Position numbers and translations under genes: made by a program
From: JBDTSW01 sp963782605
GTDB taxonomy: Bacteria > Actinomycetota > Thermoleophilia > Solirubrobacterales > 70-9
Assembly (NCBI GenBank): GCA_963782605.1
Contig: CAWAKK010000009.1
Coordinates: 62,001-126,000 of the forward strand
Reading direction: 5' to 3'
Length of the DNA stretch: 64,000 nt
Notes under the pieces: generated by a model
The model's input: only the letters and a program-made list of their open reading frames with translations
Database searches by the model: none
What the model was told of the DNA's origin: nothing
In this document: positions 34,295-43,912 of the stretch, piece by piece
How the letters are laid out: each line of letters starts with the position of its first letter
Position numbering within the stretch: the first letter of the stretch is position 1

Positions 34295-35673
34295 ATGGCC
34301 TGCCACTGCAACGAGTTCTCCCGCGCACACATGATGCACGCCGCCGCAGCGAAGGCGGGGCGCGGGCTGCCCCGGATCGAGCAGGGCATGCCACTCCCGG
34401 CCGGGACCGGGCTCTCGCGCCGCTCGTTCCTGTTGCGCTCCGGCGCCGCCGCGCTCTCTGTCTACGGCGCCTCGCGCCTGGGTCTGGAGGAGCTGCAGGC
34501 CGGGGTCGCGAGGGCGCAGGGCACGAACAACCCAGTGCTCGTCAGCGTGTTCTTGGACGGCGGGGCCGACTCCCTGTCGATCATCGCTCCGACCGGCCTG
34601 GGTGTCTACCACGACAGGCGTCCCTCGCTGGCGCTTGGGGACGACGAGTCGATCCCCTTTCGGGGGGAGACCGACTGGCGCTGGAACGAAGCTGCGGCGC
34701 CGCTCGATCAGCTCCACCGGGCCGGCAAGATGTCGATCTTCCCGTCGATCGGATACACGGACCCCGACCAGTCGCATTTCACCTCGCGGCATTACTGGGA
34801 GGTCGGCGACCTCGAGACCCATCTGCGAACCGGCTGGATGGGGCGCCTGCTGGACCGGATCGGCGCCGACGACAATCCACTTCAGGGGCTGTCGCTTGAA
34901 CGGCTGGCTCTCGCCCGGCCTCGCCACCGCCATCAAGCCCGTCGCCGCGATCGACGGCACCGAGTACGACCTCTGGGCACCCGGGGTCTGGAACTACGAC
35001 GAGGACGGCCCCAGGGTCGAGGACCTGATGCACGATGCCGTCGGCAGCATCGGCGGTGCCCACGCGAATGCCGGCGTGACCTGGGACGGCCATCGCAAGG
35101 CGGGGCGCGTCGCCCAGCAGGCATCGCAGCTTCACTCGCAGCTCGATGCGTTCGGCGAGGTGACCGTCCCGGCGGCCTACCCAGATCACTACTTCGGCGA
35201 GAGCCTGGCTGGGCTTGCCGCGATGCTGGCCGCTGGACTCCCGATCAGCTGCGCCGCGCTGAGCGGCGCCGGCGGCTATGACACCCACGACAGCCAGGAA
35301 GACAGCTTCGGGAACGACCTGGGCACCACGGCGCAGGCGCTGAAGGCGTTCCAGGACGACCTCGAGGCCAAGGGGCTAGCCGATCGTGTGATCACCTTGG
35401 TGTGGTCGGAGTTCGGGCGACGGCCAGAGCAAAACGGCTCCGGGACCGACCACGGAGCGGCGGGGACCGCCTTCCTCATGGGCACGCGCGTGATCGACCA
35501 GATCGTCGGCGAGCCTGCCCGATCTCGGTGATCTCGACGAGGACGACAACCTGAAGCACACGACCGATTACCGCGCCGTTTACTCGGCGATCATCGACCA
35601 ATGGTTCGGCGATGACCCCGGGGCCGTGATCCCCGATGCGGGCCAATTCGATCACCCCGTTCTGATCGAGTGA
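34295..35673 (+). CDS. DUF1501 family Tat-exported protein (two frame breaks)
   Basis: About 459 residues. The N-terminus has the twin-arginine signal LSRRSFLLRSGAAALSVYG near residue 45. Domain segments are VSVFLDGGADSLSIIAPTG, IGYTDPDQSHFTSRHYWE and GWMGRLLDRIG in the first frame. In the second (about 34903-35515) are AAIDGTEYDLWAPG, SGAGGYDTHDSQ and VWSEFGRRPEQNGSGTDHGAAG. In the third (to 35673) is DEDDNLKHTTDYRAVYSAIIDQWFG. One extra A at about 34902 and one base near 35515-35525 restore a single frame. DUF1501 belongs to the alkaline phosphatase/sulfatase-like group. It pairs with DUF1800. Confidence 0.85.
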
Positions 35674-36041
35674 TGCGCCGCCCCGCCGCCGTGCTCGCCG
35701 TCACGGGGGTTGCGTTCGCATGCGCCGTGCCGGCGTTCGGCGGCAGCCCGTTCGTCGGGGTCACGGCGACCGAGTTCGACCTCCAGCTCTCCCGGCAGAA
35801 GGTCAATCCGGGCCGGGGGGAAATCCAGTTGGTCAACGACGGCGAGGATCCGCACGATCTCGTGATCAAGCGCGTCGGCTCGGATGTGCGCCGTCAGATA
35901 CCTGAGATCCCGAGCGGGGGAGATCCCGAGACGCTCAAGCTCAAGTTCAAGCGCGGTTCGCGGTACATCATGTGGTGCTCGACCCTCGGCGGACAGCATC
36001 GCCAGCAGGGCATGGAGGCGGATCTCAGCGTCCGCAACTAG
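35673..36041 (+). CDS. Secreted cupredoxin-like (type 1 copper) protein
   Basis: 122 residues. A signal peptide (VLAVTGVAFACAVPAFGGS) leads to one Greek-key cupredoxin domain. Candidate copper ligands are His in EDPHDLVIK and the C-terminal Cys-x5-His-x4-Met of MWCSTLGGQHRQQGMEADL. The ATG at 35673 overlaps the DUF1501 stop (TGATG), so it is coupled to that operon and may be its electron partner or copper protein. GTG at 35670 is an alternative start. Confidence 0.82.
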   Translation: MRRPAAVLAVTGVAFACAVPAFGGSPFVGVTATEFDLQLSRQKVNPGRGEIQLVNDGEDPHDLVIKRVGSDVRRQIPEIPSGGDPETLKLKFKRGSRYIMWCSTLGGQHRQQGMEADLSVRN

Positions 36042-36056
36042 CGCTTGCGGCCAGTC

Positions 36057-36758
36057 CTATCGGCGCGTGCGGCTGCGCACGCGCTTCAGCGCACCGGCCG
36101 CGGCGGTGCGCGCGTTCGTAGCCGCGAACATCGCCTTCTCGCCATGGGAGCCCTGGGGCGGAATCGCGCCCATCTGTCGTGCCAGCTCCAGCGCGTTCGT
36201 GTAGGCGCGGTTCTCGACGATCTCGCCATCCGCGATCGTCAGAAGGTCGAAGCCCTCCATCTCGATCGGCGCGCCGGTCGCGGTGAGGCCCTCGAACTTG
36301 CCCGGGCCGCTGAACGTCGCCTGGGCGCTCCAGCGCACAGCGGCCTTATCGCCGTAGGCGACCATTTCCTCCACCTTCATTGCGAAGTCGGGAAAGGCGC
36401 GGAAGAGGTTGCCGAACCATTCGTGCAGGCCCTCGGGCACACGCAGCGTGGCCATCCCGTAGAAATGGTCAAGGCTCCCCGGCCTCCAGCACGCGGCCAT
36501 CGCGTCGGTGTCGCGCGCCGCGATCGCGTCGAAGTACGCCGTCGCCACCTGCTTCGCTGACGAGGACTCTCCCTTCGGCGTCGGCGGGGCCGTCGGCGTC
36601 GACGAGGCCTCCCGCCTCGAGGTGGGCTTCGCCTTCGAGGACGACTTCGCCTTCGACGATGACTTCGCCTTCGACGACGACTTGGTCTTCGACGACGACT
36701 TCGCCTGCGTCTTCGCGGGCTTGCCCCCCTTGGTCGTCTTGGACTTCGCCGCCGCCAT
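36057..36758 (-). CDS. SnoaL-like (NTF2-fold) protein with Ser/Lys-rich repeat tail at the N-terminus
   Basis: 233 residues. The first 65 residues are low complexity: a Lys-rich start, then repeated SSSKAK/SSSKTK blocks and a Pro/Thr linker. Residues about 68-200 form an NTF2-like fold (VATAYFDAIAARDTDAMAACWRPGSLDHF, WFGNLFRAFPDFAMKVEEMVAYGDKAAVRWSAQATF, GAPIEMEGFDLLTIADGEIVENRAY), as in SnoaL-type ester cyclase or polyketide cyclase relatives. The tail is histone-like and could bind DNA or the cell wall. Last gene of the minus-strand operon, 12 bases after the DUF255 gene. Confidence 0.8.
   Translation of the reverse strand: MAAAKSKTTKGGKPAKTQAKSSSKTKSSSKAKSSSKAKSSSKAKPTSRREASSTPTAPPTPKGESSSAKQVATAYFDAIAARDTDAMAACWRPGSLDHFYGMATLRVPEGLHEWFGNLFRAFPDFAMKVEEMVAYGDKAAVRWSAQATFSGPGKFEGLTATGAPIEMEGFDLLTIADGEIVENRAYTNALELARQMGAIPPQGSHGEKAMFAATNARTAAAGALKRVRSRTRR
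36625..36714 (-). repeat. 18-bp tandem repeat, about five units, coding Ser-Ser-Ser-Lys-Ala-Lys
   Basis: Units GACTTCGCCTTCGACGAT/C repeat at 36643, 36661, 36679 and 36697, with a degenerate unit at 36625. Read on the minus strand they encode the SSSKAK blocks of the SnoaL-like protein. Copy number is likely to vary between strains. Confidence 0.8.
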
Positions 36759-36770
36759 GGCCTCGGCAGC

Positions 36771-38778
36771 CTATCCGGCGGACTCGTCGAGAACCGCCGA
36801 GAGCGCCTCAGGGGTTGAGACGGGCAGCCCGCACGCGAACCGCTCGCAGACGTAGGCGGCCGCGTGACCGTCGAGCGGTGTGCGGTCGGCGAGGAGCTCG
36901 GGCTCGCTTGAGCCCGTGACCCCGCCCGCGAGCACGAGGTGCGGGCGCAGCTTCGACCTGACCACGGCTGCGAGCTCGTCGAGCCCGCTGCCGTCGGCCG
37001 AGATCAGCGCCACCTCGCGCACGGAGGCAAGATGGAAGTCGAGCGCGCGCAGGAGGTGGGCGACGGCCTGGGGGTGGCGCGCGGCAACGCGGGCCAGGAG
37101 GTCGAAGACGGAGGTGGCCCGGCGCTCGTAGGAGTGGTCGCCCGTGAGGGCCGCGAGCCGCAGGAGCGCGTACGCCGCCGCAGAGTTGCCGGACGGGATC
37201 GGATGGTCGTCGGCGTCCTTGCGGCGCGCGACGAGCTCCTCGTGGTCGTGCGAGGTGGTGAAGAAGCCGCCGCGCTCCGAATCGGCGAAGCGGGCGACCA
37301 TCGCGTCCGCCGCCTCGCGCGCCGCGACGAACCAGCGGGGATCGAAGGTCGACTCATAGAGGACCGTAAGCGCGTCGACCAGGTAGGCGTGGTCCTCCAG
37401 GTAGGCGTTGAGGCGGGCCTCGCCCTCCTTCCATGTACGCAGGAGCCGGCCGTCACCGGTGCGCATCCGGGTCCAGATGAACTCGGCGCAACGGCTCGCG
37501 GCATCGAGGTAGTCGGAGCGGCCGAAGACGGCGCCCGCCTCGGCGAGCGCGGCGATCATGAGCGCGTTCCACGAGAGGATTCGCTTGTCGTCGAGCCCGG
37601 GCCAAACGCGATCCGATCGCAGGTCATAGAGCGCCGCTCGTGCCTCCGCCAGCCGCGGCGGCACGGGGGCGTCAGGACCACCGGGCACGTGGAGGATGTT
37701 GCGCCCCTCGAAGTTGCCCTCCTCGCTGACGCCCCAGTAGGAGAGGATCGCCGGGGTCTCCTCATGCAGGCCGGCGGCTTCCAAGGCCGCCACCAGCTCG
37801 CCGGAAGACCAGACGTAGAAAAGACCCTCCTCGCCCTCCGAATCGGCGTCGAACGCCGAGTAGAAGCCTCCCTCAGGGCCGCGCATCTCGCGCAGGGCCC
37901 AGTCGAGCGTGCGCTCGCAAACCTCACGCCAGCGCTCGTGGCCCAGCGCCTGGTAGCCGTGAAGGTACAGCGCGGGCCAAGAGCGCGTTGTCGTAAAGCA
38001 TCTTCTCGAAATGCGGCACGAGCCAGACCGCGTCGACGGAGTAACGCGCGAAGCCTCCCCCGAGCTGGTCACAGATCCCTCCGCAGGCCATCGCATCGAG
38101 GGTCTTGGTCGCCACCTCGTTCTCGCCGCGCGCGAGCAGGAACTCGAGCGCTGAGGCCGGCGGGAACTTCGGCGCTCCGCCGAAGCCTCCGTGGCGCATG
38201 TCGGCGGCCATCCGCAACTCGCGCTCCGCCGCCCCAAGCAGTTCCGCCGTGATCGCCTCGCCCGTGGGTTCGATCTGCCCGACCGCTCCGAGCTGCTCTC
38301 GGATCCGCTCCGTGGAGGCACGGATCCGTTCACGCTGAGTGGACCACGACTCGACCACGGCCTCCATCACCATCCGAAAGCTCGGCATGCCGTGACGAGG
38401 CTCGGGCGGGTAGTAGGTCCCACCGTAGAACGGCACGCCCTCGGGGTCGCAGAAGGCCGTCAACGGCCACCCGCCGTGCCCCGTCATCCCCTGCACAGCC
38501 TCCATGTAGAGCGCGTCGACGTCAGGCCGCTCCTCACGATCCACCTTCACGGGCACGAAGTGCTCGTTCATGTAGGCGGCCGTCTCGGTGTCCTCGAAGG
38601 ACTCGCGTTCCATCACGTGACACCAGTGGCAGGACGAGTAGCCGATCGAGAGCAGGATCGGTCGGTCTTCCTCACGAGCGCGCTCGAGCGCCTCGCCCCC
38701 CCATGGCAGCCAGTCGACGGGGTTGTCTTTGTGCTGGAGGAGGTAGGGGCTGGTCTCCTGCGAAAGGCGATTAGCCAT
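36771..38778 (-). CDS. YyaL/DUF255 thioredoxin-domain protein (one frame break)
   Basis: About 668 residues. The N-terminal thioredoxin-like domain begins ANRLSQETSPYLLQHKDNPVDWLPWG and has SCHWCHVMERESFED (C-x2-C). An alpha/alpha-toroid catalytic-like domain follows (GMTGHGGWPLTAFCDPEG, GGTYYPPEPRHGMPSF, FGGAPKFPPAS, GGGFARYSVDAVWLVPHFEKMLYDNALL). After a break it continues LYLHGYQALGHERW, GGFYSAFDADSEGEEG and FFTTSHDHEELVARRKDADDHPIPSGNS. One extra base in GGG at 37974-37976 explains the break. Family function is not established. It lies 6 bases downstream of the DCC gene. Confidence 0.88.
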
Positions 38779-38784
38779 CTGCGC

Positions 38785-39243
38785 TCAGGCTACTCGGGGC
38801 GCTTCGGCCAGATCCCCCTTTGCCGCCTCGCCTGCCGGGTCGCCACCGAGCTCGGCCTCCCGGCGGCGAATCGTGAGATCCGCGCGGCGGGTCCAGCCCT
38901 CCGGCACGCGCGGTCCCAGCTCGCTTCGGTGATCGGAGATGAGGTAGTAGGCCGCGTTCGTCAAGGGCTGGGCCGAGCTCATCAGGCGGCCGAGAAGCCG
39001 ACCGCGACGCAGGAGGGCCATCATCAGCGGCAGCGCCTCGCCTCCGGAACGCACGACGCAGTCGTCATCCACAAGGTGAAAGGAGGCGAAGCGGTCCTCC
39101 TCGCTCATACCCGGAAGGAGATCGGCGGCGAGCGCGTCCTGCAGGGCAACGGGGCGGATGACCCGCTCACGATCGCGCATCAGGATCGCGCCCAGCACCG
39201 TGCGGCAAAAACCGCAGTCCTGGTCGTAGAGGAGCGTCGTCAT
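38785..39243 (-). CDS. DCC family thiol-disulfide oxidoreductase (DUF393)
   Basis: 152 residues. The family name motif is YDQDCGFC at residues 6-13, followed by RVIRPVALQDALAADLLPGMSEEDRFASFHLVDDDCVVRSGGEALPLM, the expected DCC sequence. A thioredoxin-like fold with CxxC is inferred. It precedes the DUF255 thioredoxin-domain gene in the same operon, which suggests that both act on the same thiol chemistry. Confidence 0.87.
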   Translation of the reverse strand: MTTLLYDQDCGFCRTVLGAILMRDRERVIRPVALQDALAADLLPGMSEEDRFASFHLVDDDCVVRSGGEALPLMMALLRRGRLLGRLMSSAQPLTNAAYYLISDHRSELGPRVPEGWTRRADLTIRRREAELGGDPAGEAAKGDLAEAPRVA

Positions 39244-39279
39244 TGCGATTCGGCTACCCGCGCGAGCTGGGCAGAAGCG

Positions 39280-39453
39280 TCAAGCGTCCCGCAGCTCTCG
39301 GGTGGCGCGTGTCAGGGCGGCCATCGCCTGGGCCATATCGGCTCCGGTCTCATCCTGATAGCGCCGCAGAGCCTCTCGCGGCTTGCCCGCCTCGATCAGC
39401 GCGCGCACCTCCTCGGACGCGGCCGGCACGTCGCCGGCCTGCTCCGAGGTCAA
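39280..39453 (-). CDS. Small protein resembling the ribosomal L7/L12 C-terminal helix-turn region
   Basis: 57 residues starting at a TTG that overlaps the aminotransferase stop (TTGA). The segment EEVRALIEAGKPREALRRYQDETGADMAQAMAALTRA has the helix pattern of L7/L12-C-like domains used for protein contacts. The longer in-frame extension to 39540 overlaps the aminotransferase coding region and is rejected. Function unknown. Confidence 0.6.
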   Translation of the reverse strand: MTSEQAGDVPAASEEVRALIEAGKPREALRRYQDETGADMAQAMAALTRATRELRDA

Positions 39454-40845
39454 CCGCCGGTGACGTCGCTCGCGAAGGACTCGAACGCGTTCAGATAGCG
39501 CTCCACATCTTCGTCGGAATGGGCGATCGAAAGCGTCCACTCCTCCTCGACACCCGGCGTCATGAAGATGCCGTTGTTCATGTGATAGAGCCAGCCCAAA
39601 GTCGCGAGCTCGCCGTCAACGGTCTGGAGATAGTCGCGGTACTCACGCATCGGCTCGGGCGCGAACACCACGCATCCCTTCGCGCCCATTCCCTCCGTGT
39701 AGGCGGGGAGCCCGTACTTCTCGACGATCTCGGCGCAGGCCGCCTTGAGCTTCTCGTTCGTGGCCTCGAGTTTCTCGTAGGCTTCGTCGACGAGGACCTC
39801 CGTGAGGGTGGCCTGCGAGGCGGCCATGACCAGCGGGTTCCCGTTGAACGTCCCGTACTGGTGGACCCGCCCGGATGAGACGAGCTCGGCGATCTCCTCG
39901 GTCATGCCGATCGCCCCGCCCGGATAGCCGCCGCAGACGGCCTTGGCGAGAGTGACCATGTCGGGCTGCACGCCGAAGCGCCTGGTGGCGCCGCCGTAGG
40001 AGATGGTCGCGCCCGTCTTCACCTCGTCGAAGATCAGCTTGACCCCGTGCTGCGTGCAGAGCTCGCGCACGCGCTCGAGGTAGCCCTCGACGGGAGGGAT
40101 GATGTTGATGTTCATCATCGCCGGCTCCATGATCAGCCCGGCCACACGACCCTCCAGCTTGCCGAGCACGCTCTCGAGCGCGTCGGCGTCGTTGAACGGG
40201 ACCGCGCGCGTCAGCTCCGTGAGCGCCTTCGGATAGCCCTCCCCGTAGACGACGGAGCGGGGGTCGTCGCGCTCGCCGAGCTCTTCAAGGTCGGGGTAGA
40301 CGGAGACCATCACCGCGTCGTGGTGACCGTGGTAGGAGCCCTCGATCTTGAGGATCATGTCCCTCCCGGTCGCGCCGCGGGAGAGGTGGACCGCGTCCAT
40401 GGTCGACTCGGTGCCCGAGTTGGTAAAGCGCCACTGCGGCAGGTTGAACCGCTTCTTGCAGCTCCTCGGCGACGACGATCGAGCCGTCGGTGGGTGCCGC
40501 GAAGTGGGTGCCCTCGTCGACGCGAGCCTTGACGGCGGCTCCAACGGTCGGATTCGCGTGACCGATCACGACCACGCCGAAGCCGTTATGGAAGTCGGTG
40601 TACTCGTTGCCGTCGACGTCCCAGACGCGTGAGCCTTCGCCGCGGTCGATGTAGACGGGCCACGGATCGTTCTCCTGGAAGGAAGAGGGGACGCCGCCCG
40701 GCATCACCTTGACCGCGCGCTCGTAGCGGCGGTTCGACTCGGGAGTGCGATCGGCGAACTTCTTGAGCTCGCGCTCGGTCAGTTCCTTGACTCGGCCCCT
40801 GTCGATCGATGTCGCGGTGCCCGTCGTGGTCGTCTGGACTGTCAT
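39450..40845 (-). CDS. Class III aminotransferase, HemL (glutamate-1-semialdehyde aminomutase)-like (one frame break)
   Basis: About 465 residues, PLP fold type I. The first part (40845 to about 40460) has ERAVKVMPGGVPSSF, GEGSRVWDVDGNEYTDF and GHANPTVGAAVKAR. The second has NLPQWRFTNSGTESTMDAVHLSR, KIEGSYHGHHD, LIFDEVKTGATISYGG and TLAKAVCGGYPGGAIG (PLP Lys), then HQYGTFNGNPLVMAAS. It resembles GSA aminomutase but the N-terminus differs from true HemL, so an amino-acid or keto-acid transaminase or racemase role is possible. One extra C near 40460 explains the break. First gene of a five-gene operon. Confidence 0.85.
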
Positions 40846-40980
40846 CTTCGTCCTGCTTCCTTCCGGGTATCAAGTGGTTCCCGGGAGCGTACCGTCCGGT
40901 TGGGGGCTGCCGTGTACAAGCCTCCCCCGGCGACTGCGCCGGTCCGGCGTCGCACGTCGGCTATAACGACTGGAGGAACG

Positions 40981-41904
40981 ATGCAGCTAGAGGGAATCCA
41001 CCACATCACCGCGATCACCGGCGACGCCCAGCGAAACGTCGACTTCTACGCAGGCACCTTGGGCCTGCGCATGGTGAAGAAGACTGTGAACCAGGACCAG
41101 CCAACGGTCTACCACCTCTTCTACGCCGACGAGAAGGGCTCGCCAGGGGCGGATCTCACGTTCTTCGAGTTCAGGGGGGCGCGGCCAGGGCGCGCCGGCG
41201 CCGGGATGGTGCATCGCGTCGTCTGGCGCGTTGCCTCGGAGGATGCGCTCCGGTTCTGGGCCGAGCGCCTGGGCGCAGCGGGCACGGAGGCCAGGCGCTC
41301 AAACGGCTCGCTGCGCTTCGCCGACCCGGAGGGCCTGGAACACGAGCTCGCCGTGGTGGAGACCTCCGACAACCCGCTCATCGCCGACCACCCCGAGGTG
41401 CCGCGTGAGCTTGCGCTGCAGGGCTTTCACGCAGCGCACGCCTACGCCGGCGACCCGGCCGCGAGCGCCGCGCTCTTGGGCGAGGCGCTCGGCTTTACCG
41501 GTGAAGGCTCCGAGTGGGAAGCACGCGGCGAGCGCCGCGGCGGGCTGTGGGTCTACGACGAGCCGCCGAGCGAGCCGGGCGTGCAGGCGGCGGGAACCGT
41601 CCACCACATCGCCTGGGCGTCGGAGATGGACGACCACGAGGATTGGCGCCGGCGGGCGATCGAGGGGGGAGCGCATCCCACCCAGGTGATCGACCGGTTC
41701 TGGTTTCGCTCGATCTACTTCCGCGAGCCGAGCGGCGTGCTCTTCGAGATCGCCACGCTCGGCCCGGGCTTCGACGTCGACGAGGATCCCGAGCACTTGG
41801 GCGAGACGCTGATCCTGCCGCCGTTCCTCGAGGATCGCCGCCAGGAGATCGAGGCCGCGCTCGTTCCCGTGACCAATCCTCGCGCCGCCTCAAGAGCGTC
41901 GTGA
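40981..41904 (+). CDS. Ring-cleaving dioxygenase of the VOC superfamily (MhqO-like)
   Basis: 307 residues, two VOC modules. The first starts GIHHITAITGDAQRNVDFYAGTLGLRMVKKTVNQD and the second has LQGFHAAHAYAGDPAASAALLGEALGF, GTVHHIAWASEMDDHEDWRR and SIYFREPSGVLFEIATLGPGF. Metal ligands His7/His8 region, His in TVHHIAW and Glu in VLFEIA are visible. Relatives (MhqO/LinE-like) open hydroquinone-type rings. The ATG has GGAGG upstream. The stop overlaps the GTG of the HtrA gene (GTGA). Confidence 0.88.
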   Translation: MQLEGIHHITAITGDAQRNVDFYAGTLGLRMVKKTVNQDQPTVYHLFYADEKGSPGADLTFFEFRGARPGRAGAGMVHRVVWRVASEDALRFWAERLGAAGTEARRSNGSLRFADPEGLEHELAVVETSDNPLIADHPEVPRELALQGFHAAHAYAGDPAASAALLGEALGFTGEGSEWEARGERRGGLWVYDEPPSEPGVQAAGTVHHIAWASEMDDHEDWRRRAIEGGAHPTQVIDRFWFRSIYFREPSGVLFEIATLGPGFDVDEDPEHLGETLILPPFLEDRRQEIEAALVPVTNPRAASRAS

Positions 41905-42921
41905 CCCGGACGCTTCGCCTGGTCGCATCCGCGAACGAGGCGGCGAACGGATCCGGCGCTTCACCGGCGCGCGAACGCCCCGGCGATGAGGCGCTCGACG
42001 CGTACTCGCGAACGGTCACCGAGGTGGCGGGGCGGCTGGCGCCGGCAGTTGCGAGCCTGCGTGTGATGCGCCCTACCCGCCGTGGCTCGATGCCCGTAGG
42101 CGCGGGTAGCGGCGTGGCGGTCTCGGCTGATGGCTTTCTGCTGACGTCGGCCCACGTGGTGGGAGAGCGGGGCGCGAGCGGGCGCGCCGCCTTCGACGAC
42201 GGGCGCGAGCTGCGGTTCGACGTCGTGGGCTCGGATCCCCTCTCCGACCTCGCGATCATCCGCACTGACGAGGGCGAGCTTCCGCCAGCGGAGCTGGGCG
42301 ACGCCGACGAGCTGCGCGTGGGTCAGCTCGTTGTCGCGATCGGCAACCCGCACGGGCTGGCGGGCTCGGTGACGGCCGGCGTCGTCTCGGCCCTCGGGCG
42401 TTCGCTTCCCTCGGGCGGCCGCCGGCGTGCTCGCATCATCGACAACGTGATTCAGACCGACGCGGCGCTCAACCCCGGCAACTCAGGAGGAGCGCTCGCT
42501 GATGGCGCCGGCCGCGCTGGTGGGGATCAACACCGCCGTCGCCGGCATCGGCCTCGGCCTCGCCGTGCCCGTGAACGCCGCGACCCGGGCGATTATCGGC
42601 GAGCTCATCGCCACCGGCCGCGTCCGCCGTGCCTTTCTGGGGATCGCCGGAGGCCCTCGTCCCCTGCCTCCGAACGCCCGGCGCGGCCGGGCGCAGCGCG
42701 AGGCCGTCGAGGTGATCGAGGTCGTCACCGCGAGCCCCGCGGACCGGGCCGGTCTCCGGGACGGCGACCTCGTGCTCGAGCTGGACGGCCGCCAGGTGCG
42801 CAGTGCCACCGACCTGCAGCGGATGATGGTCGCAGGCTTGATCGGCAGGCCGGTGCCCGTCCTCGTCTGGCGAGCCGGGGAGGAGCTCCGCCTGGAGCTC
42901 ACCCCCGAGGAGCTGAGCTGA
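41901..42921 (+). CDS. HtrA/DegP-type S1C serine protease with PDZ domain (one frame break)
   Basis: About 339 residues. Trypsin-like domain with His85 (LTSAHVV), Asp116 (LSDLAII) and Ser195 (NPGNSGGAL). After a break near 42515 the other frame gives LVGINTAVAGIGLGLAVPVN and a C-terminal PDZ domain (VIEVVTASPADRAGLRDGDLVLELDGR). One extra G in CGCG restores the frame. No signal peptide or membrane segment is evident at the N-terminus, unusual for HtrA, so it may be cytosolic. It overlaps the preceding VOC dioxygenase gene. Confidence 0.85.
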
Positions 42922-42942
42922 CCCCTCCGTCCGGGCGGTATG

Positions 42943-42956
42943 CGAACATGTGTTCG
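42943..42956. promoter_or_regulatory. Consensus LexA SOS box at the radical SAM gene
   Basis: CGAACATGTGTTCG is a full match to the actinobacterial LexA consensus and a perfect 14-base palindrome. It shares its 13-base core with the lexA box at 25233. Its last base is the G of the GTG start codon at 42956, so bound LexA would block initiation. Confidence 0.88.
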
Positions 42957-43912
42957 TGCGCTGGGAGCACCTCGAAAAGGGAAGAGAGCGGCAGCCGAGC
43001 CTGCCGGGGTTGAGCGATCCGGCGGTGCGCACCTTCGACGCACCCGAGGCGCTCGGCATCCGCTTTCACGAGATCTACGCCCGGACGGCAATCAACGCCG
43101 TGCCAAAGGCATCACGGATGCCGTTTCGGTGGACGATCAATCCCTATCGAGGGTGCACTCATGCGTGCTCCTTACCTATTGCTTCGCTCGCCCCACCCAC
43201 ACCTATCTCGACCTGAACGCCCGCGAGGACTTCGAGCGGGAGATCGTCGTCAAGGTGAACACGCCCGAACGCGTGCGGGCGGACCTCTCAAAGCCTGGTT
43301 GGAAGGGCGAGCACGTCGCGCTGGGGACGAACACCGATCCCTACCAGTGGGTCGAAGGGCGTTACCGGCTCACGCGCGGCGTCTGGGAGGCGATGCGGGA
43401 CTTTCGCAATCCGTGCTCGGTCCTGACCAAATCGCCGCTTCTCCTTCGCGACCTCGACCTCTTCCGCGAGCTGGTCGAGGAGGCGGAGTTCTCGGCGAAC
43501 CTCTCGATCCCGACGCTCGAGGAAAGGGCCTGGCGGCAGACCGAGCCGCACACGCCGCACCCGCGCACACGCATCGAGGCGGTTGCCGAGCTGAGGCGGA
43601 ACGGCATCCCCTCGAACGTGCTAATCGCGCCGCTCATGCCGGGGATAAACGACTCGCCGGAGCAGGTCGAGAAGCTGCTTGAGCTCTGCGGCGAGGCGGG
43701 CGCGGGCAGCGTGACCCCGATCGGCCTGCATCTTCGCGGAGAGGTCCGCGACATCTTCTTCGACTGGCTGCGGCAGTACCGGCCGGACCTGATCCCGCGC
43801 TACGAGCACCTCTATCGAGCGCGGGGCGTATCTGCCGACCGCGGAGCGAAAGCGCCTCGCCGCGCTCGCCGGTGGGCTGCGCAAGGCCGACAACGCCCGC
43901 GGGGTCGATTAG
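42956..43912 (+). CDS. Radical SAM protein, Rv2578c/SPL-like, SOS-controlled (two frame breaks)
   Basis: About 317 residues. The N-terminal part is RWEHLEKGRERQPSLPGLS ... FHEIYARTAINAVP, then FRWTINPYRGCTHAC. The [4Fe-4S]-SAM motif should continue CTHACSYCFARPTHTYLDLNARED, but five extra bases (TTACC, about 43173-43177) shift the frame inside C-x3-C-x2-C. The next frame gives VALGTNTDPYQWVEGRYRLTRG, NLSIPTLEERAWRQTEP and HLRGEVRD. A second break near 43828 restores AYLPTAERKRLAALAGGLRKAD to the stop. Homologous actinobacterial proteins are annotated as DNA repair photolyase-like. GTG at 42956 chosen; GTG at 42950 is possible. Confidence 0.85.
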
